A stretch of 64,000 bases of DNA, taken from Luteococcus peritonei (GTDB lineage Bacteria; Actinomycetota; Actinomycetes; Propionibacteriales; Propionibacteriaceae). Position numbers and translations under genes: made by a program. The notes beneath the pieces were generated by a model. That model had not been told where the DNA came from and did no database searches. It saw only the letters and a list, made by a program, of their open reading frames with translations. Below are positions 24,703-34,400 of this stretch, piece after piece; the stretch's first letter is position 1; every line of letters begins with the position of its first letter. The stretch is from contig NZ_BAAAIX010000019.1 in NCBI RefSeq assembly GCF_039526385.1, positions 4,750-68,749 of the forward strand, given 5' to 3'.

Positions 24703-25727
24703 CCGTTCGCGGTCTGGAGGGCCTTGAGGTTGGCCTTCTGCACTGCAATGTAGTCGCTGCCGCGCGATTCCTTGGTGATGCCCTCGAGGGGATCCAGCAC
24801 GTCGGTCTTCAGCCCCAGGTCACCTGCGATGGCCTTGGCCTGCGCGGGGGAGACCAGGGTCTCGTAGAAGATCGTGGTGACGCCGTGCTGTTTGGCCAGC
24901 TTCTGCACCTCGGCGACGCGCGCCGGGGAGGGCTCATCATCAGGGCTCAGGCCGGAGATGCCGATCTGGGTCAGGCCGTACTCCTTGGCCAGGTAGCTGA
25001 AGGCGGCATGGGAGGTGATGAACTCCTTGCGCTGGCAGTTCTTGAGGCCGGCGCGGAAGTCATTGTCGAGCGCCTCGAGGTTCTTCACCGCGGTGGCGGC
25101 GCCGCTCTTGTAGGCCTCGGCATCGGCGGAGTCCACCTCGGCCAGCTGCTTCTCGATGCCCTGGGTGATGGAGACCATGTTCTTGGGGTCCAGCCACTGG
25201 TGGGGGTCGGTGCCGCCGTGCTCGTGCTCGTGGTCGTGGCCCTCGGCCTCCTCGGAGGCGTGGGCGTCGGCACTCTCGGAGGCGTGGGCGTCGGCACTCT
25301 CGGAGGCGTGGGCCTGGGCCTCGTGGTCGTGGCCCTCCTCCTCGGTCTCGGTGGAGGGGATCATGGTGACCAGGGTGGAGACGTCCACCACGTGCTTCGG
25401 CTTCGCCTGCTCGACGGCCTTGTCCACGGTGGACTGGAAGCCCTTCTGGTAGACCACCACGTCCGCATCCGAGAGCGAGGCGATCTGCTTGGGGGTCAGC
25501 TCCAGGTCATGGGGCTCGGCGCCGGGCTGGGTGAGGCTGGTGACCTCGGCCTTGTCACCGGCCACCTGCTGGGCCGCATACTGCAGCGGGTAGAAGGCGG
25601 TGACGATCTTCAGCTTGTCGTCGGAGGTCTTGGTGCTGCCGGCCTCGGAACCGGAGGAACAGGCCGGGGCCAGGGCCAGCAGGCCGGCCGCGGCGGCCAC
25701 GAGGAGTCGTCGAGAAGTGGTTTGCAT
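24693..25727 (-). CDS. znuA: Zinc ABC transporter substrate-binding lipoprotein
   Basis: 344-residue cluster A-I metal-binding lipoprotein. Signal peptide with lipobox LAPAC (Cys about 23) anchors it outside the membrane. Body: KIVTAFYPLQYAAQQVAGD, GAEPHDLELTPKQI (first metal His), DPHQWLDPKNM (second His), FITSHAAFSYLAKEYGL (third His). Between the first two is a His/Asp/Glu-rich loop (about 130-175) with tandem HASESADA repeats and HDHEHEH, typical of zinc-specific ZnuA. Transcription probably starts at the ATG: GATAAT lies seven bases upstream, inside the Zur box. Confidence 0.93.
   Translation of the reverse strand: MQTTSRRLLVAAAAGLLALAPACSSGSEAGSTKTSDDKLKIVTAFYPLQYAAQQVAGDKAEVTSLTQPGAEPHDLELTPKQIASLSDADVVVYQKGFQSTVDKAVEQAKPKHVVDVSTLVTMIPSTETEEEGHDHEAQAHASESADAHASESADAHASEEAEGHDHEHEHGGTDPHQWLDPKNMVSITQGIEKQLAEVDSADAEAYKSGAATAVKNLEALDNDFRAGLKNCQRKEFITSHAAFSYLAKEYGLTQIGISGLSPDDEPSPARVAEVQKLAKQHGVTTIFYETLVSPAQAKAIAGDLGLKTDVLDPLEGITKESRGSDYIAVQKANLKALQTANGCQ
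25252..25309. repeat. Tandem repeat in the ZnuA His-rich loop
   Basis: Two 24-base units, each containing GTCGGCACTCTCGGAGGC, encode HASESADA repeats on the minus strand, with a third partial unit on either side. Copy number could vary between strains. Confidence 0.65.
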
Positions 25728-25741
25728 GAGAATCATTATCA
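25727..25741. promoter_or_regulatory. Zur box at the znuACB-zur promoter
   Basis: TGAGAATCATTATCA is a 15-bp dyad (TGA.AAT-C-ATT.TCA) with one mismatched pair, matching the general Fur/Zur operator pattern. It covers the minus-strand -10 box GATAAT (25735-25740) and touches the znuA start codon, so bound Zur would block transcription initiation. Confidence 0.75.
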
Positions 25742-25787
25742 CTTGCGGCGGGGCTGTGCGCAAATCGATCCCCAGTAGGCTGCCGCC

Positions 25788-26099
25788 ATGCTCGTCATCA
25801 ACCGCTTCCGGGTGCCCGAGGTGCAGGCGCTCTCCTTCCAGGCGCAGGCCGCCACCGCCGTCGACCTGTTCCGCACCAAGGCCGGGCTGGTCTCCATCGA
25901 CCTGGTGCAGAACCTGGACGATCCCGAGCTGTGGGCCCTGGTGACCCGCTGGGAGAACGTGGGCAGCTACCGGCGTGCGCTCGGCGGCTATGAGTCCAAG
26001 GTGACGATCGTGCCGCTGCTCAGCCTGTCGATCGACGAGCCCAGCGCCTTCGACAGCGCCGACGAGGTGGGCCAGAACCTGCCGCGCGACACCTATTGA
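25788..26099 (+). CDS. Antibiotic biosynthesis monooxygenase-domain protein
   Basis: 103 residues with the ferredoxin-like ABM fold: VINRFRVPEV at the first strand, FRTKAGLVSIDLVQNLDDPELWALVTRWENVGSYRRAL in the middle (family pattern G....l....dp..w.....W.s..a...a; quoted here as motif only by FRTKAGL and VTRWENVGSYRRAL). Members include small cofactor-free oxygenases and heme-degrading IsdG-like enzymes; the activity here is unknown. ATG 25788 lies six bases after TAGGCT, implying a leaderless transcript, divergent from the zinc operon. Confidence 0.72.
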   Translation: MLVINRFRVPEVQALSFQAQAATAVDLFRTKAGLVSIDLVQNLDDPELWALVTRWENVGSYRRALGGYESKVTIVPLLSLSIDEPSAFDSADEVGQNLPRDTY

Positions 26100-26301
26100 C
26101 CGGGCGGCGGCGCGGCGAACTCCTCGACGAAGCTGACCAGGCCCAGCGTCGTGCCGCGGCGCCTTCCGCCGTGGCGCGCCCGTCCCCCGTGATGGCGCGG
26201 GACCGATAGGCTCGACGCTGGCGGAACCGCCCGCACTCCCGCGGTGCACACGCCACCCGACACCAGCCTGGTGCCGGGCCCAATGAGGACTTGGAGTAGA
26301 A

Positions 26302-27681
<1,380 letters not shown>

Positions 27682-27693
27682 CCCAGACATGGC

Positions 27694-27729
27694 GCAGGCC
27701 CCGCCCGGAGCTGTCCGGGCGGGGCCTGC
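27694..27729 (+). terminator. Terminator after glyS
   Basis: Stem GCAGGCCCCGCCCGG (27694-27708) and CCGGGCGGGGCCTGC (27715-27729) with loop AGCTGT. It can serve both glyS and the convergent secreted-protein gene. Confidence 0.8.
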
Positions 27730-27762
27730 TGCGTCGTGGCCGACGTCCACGCCGGCCGGGGC

Positions 27763-28998
27763 TCACGGCCAGGCGATCACCGTGGCGCCGGAGCAGGTGG
27801 TGCTGCCGTACTCGATGCGGCACTTCTCGTCGAGGTTGGTGGTCACCGTGACGCCGGTGGCGTCGCTGGGCCACTGCCAGATGAAGCCGGGCACCTGCAC
27901 CGCATAGGGTGCCCGCCCGTCCACCGGGACCAGGGCCACGTAGCTCGGGGTCTGGCGGGCGTCGATCACCACGGCCTCGTTGACCGTGAATCCAGCCACG
28001 CGCCCGCGGTCGGCGTAGATGCTGGGCAGGTCGAGCACCTTGGTGCCGCTCCAGGTGTAGAGCGTGGCCACCCACTGGGTGCCATTGGACTGCAGCTCCG
28101 AGCGGGTCACCCAGAAGCCGGGCCCGCCCTCCTTGACCAGGCGCGAGTAGGCGAGGTCGCTGGTGCTGGTGGCGCCGGTGGCCAGGTCGAGCTGCCAGTG
28201 GTGCAGCGTCTCGTCCTGGGTCCACAGGTGCACCACCGGGCCGTCCACCGAGGAGTGCCAGATGGTGCCGGCGATCGCGTCCACCGCCTTGCCCGCGTAC
28301 CAGACCTCGTTGGCGCCGTTGCCGCTGGCCAGCTGCACCGGCCGCCCGTTCCAGCTGCCGATGGTCACCAGCGGGCCGATGGGCTGACGGGTGGGCGTCG
28401 GGGCGGGGGTCGGCGTCGGCTCCGGGGTGGGAGTTGGTGTGGGCTTCGGCGGCGTGGTGGGCTTCGGCTTGGTCGGCTTCGGGGCCGGCTTGGTGGGCTT
28501 CGGACTGGGCAGCGGCTTGCCGAGCCGGGCGGAGGCCTTGCTGGAGGCGCCGTGGGCGTTCACCTGCCCGGTGATGACCACGGTGCTCGCGCGGCCCGCC
28601 GAGGACCAGCCGGTGAGGGTCACCCGTTGCTTCAGCATGGCCCTGGTGACGGTGAAGCTCACCACCGCGCGGGCCCGGCTGCAGCTCTCGGTGCGCGCCG
28701 CGAGGCGCACCGTCCGCTGGCCGGCCCGGAGGCTGGTCGACAGGCTGCGGCAGTCGATCGCCGCGCTGCTGGTGGTGCTGATCCGCATCGTCCTGCCGAC
28801 CTGCTTGCTGCTCACGGCCGGGCTGGCGACGTACCAGCGCACCGGTGACTGGCGGCCGGGGCTCCCGCTGGGGCGGGTGAAGTCGGCGCCGACCACGGTC
28901 TGGCTGGTGCGGGCTGCGGCGTCAGCTGCGGGCAGGGGGGTGGCTGCGGCAAGGACGAGGCCGGCCGCGCTGAGTCCGACGAGGGTTCTGCTGCTCAT
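27763..28998 (-). CDS. Secreted protein with Pro-rich linker, function unknown
   Basis: 411 residues. A Sec signal peptide (MSSRTLVGLSAAGLVLAAAT..ADAAA) is followed by a beta-rich domain (about 30-160) with two Cys (IDCRSL, ESCSRA) that could form a disulfide, then a Pro/Lys/Thr linker of about 40 residues (164-204, PKPTKP and PTPTPEP repeats), then a C-terminal domain (about 205-411) rich in Trp and Thr (SWNGRPVQLASG, DETLHHWQLDL, FIWQWPSDATG), suggestive of a beta-propeller or sandwich. No catalytic motif was recognised. ATG 28998 has GGGAG about eight bases upstream. Confidence 0.7.
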   Translation of the reverse strand: MSSRTLVGLSAAGLVLAAATPLPAADAAARTSQTVVGADFTRPSGSPGRQSPVRWYVASPAVSSKQVGRTMRISTTSSAAIDCRSLSTSLRAGQRTVRLAARTESCSRARAVVSFTVTRAMLKQRVTLTGWSSAGRASTVVITGQVNAHGASSKASARLGKPLPSPKPTKPAPKPTKPKPTTPPKPTPTPTPEPTPTPAPTPTRQPIGPLVTIGSWNGRPVQLASGNGANEVWYAGKAVDAIAGTIWHSSVDGPVVHLWTQDETLHHWQLDLATGATSTSDLAYSRLVKEGGPGFWVTRSELQSNGTQWVATLYTWSGTKVLDLPSIYADRGRVAGFTVNEAVVIDARQTPSYVALVPVDGRAPYAVQVPGFIWQWPSDATGVTVTTNLDEKCRIEYGSTTCSGATVIAWP

Positions 28999-29122
28999 GA
29001 CACGCTCCCGAGTGGGGTTGGAGGGTGAGCTCGTGCGTGGCTGCGGTGCCGCGACGCGAATCCTTGCGGTCAAGATAGACCTGTGGAGCCACGGCGTGGA
29101 AGGGGATCCAAGCCATGTTTGC

Positions 29123-29141
29123 CCACCCGACGGGCGGGTGG
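29123..29141. promoter_or_regulatory. Inverted repeat upstream of alpha-galactosidase
   Basis: CCACCCG and CGGGTGG arms with a 5-base spacer lie about 70 bases before the alpha-galactosidase -10 box TAGGCT (29197-29202). It could be an operator, but 7-bp GC arms occur by chance in DNA this rich. Confidence 0.25.
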
Positions 29142-29241
29142 CCGACTTGGCTGCGACAGATGCGGTCCAAGGCTTTCGGAGGACCGTTCCGCGCCCTAGG
29201 CTGGAAGCGTTGCCTTCATCGTGGAAGAAAGTAGGTCCGTC

Positions 29242-31341
29242 GTGACGCACCCCCAGTTCGTGCTGCTGCAGGACGACAGCACCGCCCTCCTGCTGGACTG
29301 CGCCGGACCCTGGTTGCCGCGCGTGCTGCACTGGGGAGCCCCGCTCGGTGAGCTGGACCAAGCCGGTGTCGAGCAGATCCGGCAGGCCGTCGCCCATCCG
29401 CCGATGCACAACGGCATCCCCGACGAGGGCTACCAGGTCTCCCTGCTGCCCGAGCAGTGGGCCGGCTGGACCGGCCATCCCGGACTGTCCGGATCGCGTG
29501 GCGGCCGGGCCTGGGCGCCCCGTTTCACGGTCGGTTCCGTCGAGGCGGAGCAGCGGCGCGCCGTGGTGCACGCCGTCGACACCGACGCCGCCCTGGAACT
29601 GGAGCTGACCTGGGAACTGGCCGCCGGCGGCCTGCTCAGCACCCGGGCGCAACTCACCAACACCGGTGCCGACGGCTACCAGCTCGACCAGCTGCTGCTC
29701 TGCCTGCCGGTTCCCGCCCGCGCCGGTGAGCTGCTCGACTTCGCCGGGCGCTGGGGCAAGGAGCGCGTCCCGCAGCGTCGGGCCATGACGGTGGGCAGCC
29801 ACTGGCGCGAGGGGCGCCACGGCCGCACCGGCGCCGACTCCGCCTTCGTGCTGCACCTGGGCGAACCCGGCTTCGGCTTCCGGGCCGGGGAGGTCTGGAG
29901 CGTGCACACCGGCTGGAGCGGCAACCACGTCCACTACGCCGAGCGCACCCTGACCGGTGACCAGGTGATCGGTGGCGGAGAGCTGCTGCTGCCCGGCGAG
30001 ATGGTGCTGGACGCCGGCCAGTCCTACACCAGCCCCTGGGTGCACTTCGCCCACGGCCAGGGCCTCGACCAGGTGGCCGCGAGCCACCACGCCTTCCTGC
30101 GCGAGCGCCACCCGGTGGATGCGGCCCGTCCGGTCACCCTGAACGTCTGGGAGGCGGTCTACTTCGACCACGACGCCGACCGCCTGCTGGACCTCGCCCG
30201 TCGTGCCTCCCAGGTGGGCATCGAGCGCTTCGTGCTCGACGACGGCTGGTTCGGCGCCCGTCGCGACGACCACGCCGGTCTGGGCGACTGGGTGGTGAGC
30301 GACGAGGCCTGGCCGCAGGGCCTGCACCCGCTGGTCGACGAGGTCACCCGGCTGGGGATGCAGTTCGGCCTGTGGTTCGAGCCGGAGATGGTCAACCCCG
30401 ACTCCGACCTCGCCCGCGCGCACCCGGACTGGGTGATGCAGGTGCCGGGACGGCTGCCGCTGGAGTCGCGCCACCAGTGGGTGCTGAACCTGGGCATCCC
30501 CGAAGCCTATGCCCATGTGCGCGACCAGCTGATGGCCCTGCTGGACTGCCATGCCATCAGCTACATCAAGTGGGATCACAACCGCGACCTGGCCGATCCC
30601 GGCACCTCGCCCGAGGGCCGTCCCGGCGTTCACGAGCAGACCCTGGCCTTCTACCGCCTGGTGGACGAGCTGAAGGCCGCCCACCCCGGGCTGGAGATCG
30701 AGTCCTGCAGCTCGGGTGGCAGCCGGATCGACCTGGAGGTGATGCAGCACTGCGACCGGGTCTGGGTGAGCGACAACATCGACCCCACCGACCGCCAGCA
30801 GATGATGCGCTGGACCGCGCAGCTGCTGCCCCCGGAGATGCTCGGCTCCCACATCGCCTCGGGGGCCTCGCACACCACCGGCCGCAACCACGACATCGCC
30901 TACCGGGCGGCCACCGCCGTCTTCGGCCACCTGGGGGTGGAGTGGGACCTGGCGAAGGCCACCGATGAGGAGCTGCGCCAGCTCACCGCCTGGATCGCCT
31001 GGTACCGGGAGCACCGCGAGGTGCTGAACGCCGGCCGCCTGGTGCGGGTCGACCTGGCCGAGCCCGGGGCCTTCCTGCACGGCGTGGTCACCGAGGAGGT
31101 GGCGGTCTTTGGCTACACCCTGCTGGAGCTGCCCACCACCTGGAGCCCGGGCACCATCACCCTGCCCGGCCTGGATCCGTCGGCGCGCTACCGCGTGGAG
31201 CACCTGGACCTCACCGTCCCCCAGGGCCAGGAGCAGCCGGCGCCGGTCGAACTCACCGGCCATCAACTGGCCACCGTCGGCCTGCGCGCCCCGCAGGTGC
31301 TGCCGGAGCGCACCCGGATCCTGGTGCTGCACCGGCTCTGA
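29242..31341 (+). CDS. Alpha-galactosidase, GH36 family
   Basis: 699-residue GH36 glycosidase without signal peptide, so it acts on sugars after import (melibiose, raffinose type). N-terminal beta-supersandwich (1-290), then a TIM barrel with RFVLDDGWFGARRDDHAGLGDW, GLWFEPEMVNPDSD, the nucleophile Asp in YIKWDHNRD, ESCSSGGSRIDL, and the acid/base Asp in VWVSDNIDPTDRQQ; a C-terminal beta domain ends it. GTG 29242 was chosen over GTG 29221 because an AGTAGG-like site lies six bases upstream and the N-terminus then fits the family. Confidence 0.94.
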   Translation: MTHPQFVLLQDDSTALLLDCAGPWLPRVLHWGAPLGELDQAGVEQIRQAVAHPPMHNGIPDEGYQVSLLPEQWAGWTGHPGLSGSRGGRAWAPRFTVGSVEAEQRRAVVHAVDTDAALELELTWELAAGGLLSTRAQLTNTGADGYQLDQLLLCLPVPARAGELLDFAGRWGKERVPQRRAMTVGSHWREGRHGRTGADSAFVLHLGEPGFGFRAGEVWSVHTGWSGNHVHYAERTLTGDQVIGGGELLLPGEMVLDAGQSYTSPWVHFAHGQGLDQVAASHHAFLRERHPVDAARPVTLNVWEAVYFDHDADRLLDLARRASQVGIERFVLDDGWFGARRDDHAGLGDWVVSDEAWPQGLHPLVDEVTRLGMQFGLWFEPEMVNPDSDLARAHPDWVMQVPGRLPLESRHQWVLNLGIPEAYAHVRDQLMALLDCHAISYIKWDHNRDLADPGTSPEGRPGVHEQTLAFYRLVDELKAAHPGLEIESCSSGGSRIDLEVMQHCDRVWVSDNIDPTDRQQMMRWTAQLLPPEMLGSHIASGASHTTGRNHDIAYRAATAVFGHLGVEWDLAKATDEELRQLTAWIAWYREHREVLNAGRLVRVDLAEPGAFLHGVVTEEVAVFGYTLLELPTTWSPGTITLPGLDPSARYRVEHLDLTVPQGQEQPAPVELTGHQLATVGLRAPQVLPERTRILVLHRL

Positions 31342-31394
31342 GGCCGGCCCGCACAACACCGGGCCGAGACGACACGGCGCCGACGAGACGGCAA

Positions 31395-31426
31395 GGGCCC
31401 CGGACACCAGTGGGTGTCCGGGGCCC
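31395..31426. terminator. Bidirectional terminator after alpha-galactosidase
   Basis: Stem GGGCCCCGGACACC (31395-31408) and GGTGTCCGGGGCCC (31413-31426), loop AGTG, between two convergent genes. Confidence 0.8.
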
Positions 31427-31441
31427 CCGTGCTGCCGGGGC

Positions 31442-34400
31442 TCAGCGGGCGGCGCGCAGGATGTCGATGATCCGGGGCCGCATCTGCGCCACGGTGATCA
31501 CCTCGTCCACCGAGCCCACCCGCACGGCGCGGTGGATGTCGTGCACGCCGTCGAACTCGGTGGCCACGGTGCTGATGGTCTCGGCCTTGACGCTCTCACG
31601 CACCTCGTCGAGCTCGGCATTGAAACCGGCCTTCTCGGTCTCCGGGGCGGCGGCGACGGCCTGCTTGAGCGCCACCACCCGGGGGTCGGCCTCGACGCGC
31701 TTGGCCACGTCGCGGGCGAAGACCACCGCCGCGGCCGGGGCACCACCGATCACCGAGGCATAGGAGCCCTCCAGCGCCAACACCGTCATGTTCGGGTTCA
31801 GCGACTTCGAGAAGACCACATAGGCGCCGCCGTGGTAGCGGCTGATCACCACGAAGATGATCGGGCCGTCGAAGTTGACGATGGCACGCCCGATCTCGGC
31901 GCCGTACTCCAGCTGCAGGTTTCGCATCGACTCGGGTGAGCCGTCGAAGCCCGACAGGTTGGCCAGCACCACGACGGGGCGGTTGCCGGTGGAGGCATTG
32001 ATGGCGCGCGCCACCTTCTTCGACGAGCGCGGGAACAGGGTGCCGCCGCTGAAGCTGTCCGGGCCGTCCGCCGGCAGCAGGCCAGCCCGGGGGACCGGCT
32101 TGCTCTCGATGCCGATCAGCGTGATCGGCATGCCGCCGATGGTGGTGTCGTGCACCACCGCGGTGTCGGCCTCGGCCATGGTGGCCCAGCGCTCCAGCGG
32201 CTCGTGGTCGGCATCGGCCACCGCCCGCATCACCGAGCGGATGTCGAAGGGCTTCTTGCGCTCGGCATTCTTCTCGGCACTGAAGATCTCGCCCACCAAG
32301 GAGAAGTCCGAACCCTCCATCTGGTGCGGGCTGAGACCCACGTCACGGCCGTCCTCGTCGCTGGTGGGCAGATCGCGGGGCCGCTGCTCGCCCGGGGCCA
32401 CATAGGTGTGCTCGTAGTGGCGCATCAGCACCCGCTGGGCGCCGGCGAGGTCGCTGGCCCAGTACTGGGCCTGGCCGTTCGGGCCCATGATGCGGTCGTG
32501 GCCGCCGATGCCGAAGTTGTCCTCGGCCGAGACGCCACCGGAGAAGTCCAGCGACTGCTTGCCGGTGAGCACCATCGCCGAGTCCGGCGTCATCACCAGG
32601 ATGCCCTTGGTGTGCATCAGCATGGTGGCCTCGGCATTCCAGTAGGGCTGGGCGCCCACATTGATGCCCGCGACGATGACATTGATCTCGCCACCGTCCT
32701 GGGTGAAGTTCACGATCCGGCGCAGGGCATGGGCGACCGCGTCGAGGTTCTCGGTGCCGGAGTCCATGCTGATCCGTGCCCCCGAGCTGAGGGTGAACCA
32801 GTCGACCGGCAGGCCCAGCTCCGCGGCCCGGTCGATCGCGGCGACGATCCGGTCTGCCTCGGCGCCACCGATCGAGCCGAGCGAGCGCAGCGGGTCACCG
32901 AACAGGACGATGCGACGCACGCCCTGCGGATGCACCTCGGTGGGCGTGGTGACGTCGGCCACGATGATGCCCGCGGTGTTCAGGCCGGGTTCGCGGTCCA
33001 CCTCCACGAGCCGGCCGGACTCGTCGAGGTCGAGCTCGACGGCCCGTCCCCGCGAGGAGGCCACCAGGCCGAAGAGCTCATAGGGGTAGACCATGCCGCG
33101 ACGGCGGGCGCGCAGCACCAGCTCGTCGTATCGCGAGGCGGTGGCCAGCGGCTCCGGGTCCGGGTCGAGGGTCTGGAAGCGCACCCCGAAGCCGGGCTGG
33201 TGGCTGAAGCGCACCACGGTGGGCACCGGTTCGGACTGCCCCGGGCGCGTGATCAGGCTCTGGATCCGGACCTCCGCGATGCCGGCATCGGCGGTGATCG
33301 GCGCCAGCTGGGCCTCGATCGCGCCCAGGGCCCGCAGGTCCACGTCGAACTCTCCCCAGACGTGGATCCAGACGTGGTTGTGGTCCAGCTGCTTGGCTGG
33401 GGCGGCCTCGGCCCGCGCCCGGCGCACCGCCTCGGAGGCGGTGATCAGGGCACGCTCCAGGTGGGGCATGCCGGTGATCCGGCCCTCGTCGTCGCGCACC
33501 AGCGAGAGTCGGCGCACCTGGGTGAGCGCCATGATCCGCTCGTCGGAGGGGTTGTCCTTGGCCACCGCGTCGAGCAGCAGCACGTTGCGGGGCGACTCCA
33601 GCCGGCTCAGCTCGAAGTTGGCCAGCCGCTGCATGTTGAGCTGGCGGGCCACCATCGGGTGGAAGCCGCGGCGCACCACGTCCTCGACCGGACGGGCGTC
33701 GACGCAGCGGAAGGTGTAGTAGCCCACCGTCCCGGACTGCAGCGGCAGGATCGCGATCGCGATGCGGCGCAGCCGGCAGAAGAAGTCCATCCCGGACAGC
33801 GCCTCGGACAACCGAGCGGCCATCTCGTCGCCGTCGGGCGCCCGGTCGCAGAGCAGGTAGAGGTCGACGCTCTGGTGGCGGTCCTGGGCCGGATCGGTGA
33901 AGGCCGGATCGCACAGCTCGTCCAGCAGCGTGGCCAGGCCGGAGCCGGGGACGAACTCGTCCAGGTTGCCCACCGTGCTGGAGATGTGGGTGTGGCGGCC
34001 GTCGATCTCGTAGTTCGCGGTGGTCACCGCGCGCCCGGACAGGGTGCGCTGCTGCAGGTTGCTGAGCTGGTTGGCGCGGTAGTGGCGCTGGATCAGCACC
34101 TCCAGCAACGGCTCCTCGGCGGGCACCTCCTCGGCGGCACGGCCGCGCAGGAAGCCCACCAACCGGTCGGGGGCGCCCACCAGCTCCTCGGTGACGGCCC
34201 GACGGGCAGGCCCCTCGGGCAGCGCCTCCAGGTGGCCGAGCAGCTCCGGCACCTGGGCCAGGGCGGCGGCCTGCTCGGCCTCCACGGCGGGGCGCTCGTA
34301 CCAGCGGTAGCGGATGGAGCGGGCCAGGTCTCCGATGGCGGGGAAGCGACGCTGGGTGGCCAGCACCAGGTGGTCCAGCGTGGCGCGCAGCTCCGAACCC

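Noticed and set aside
27763..31407. One 1214-codon minus-strand frame reaching across alpha-galactosidase
   Set aside because: Only the part to 28998 has a signal peptide, a ribosome binding site and sensible composition; the rest is antisense to the GH36 gene.
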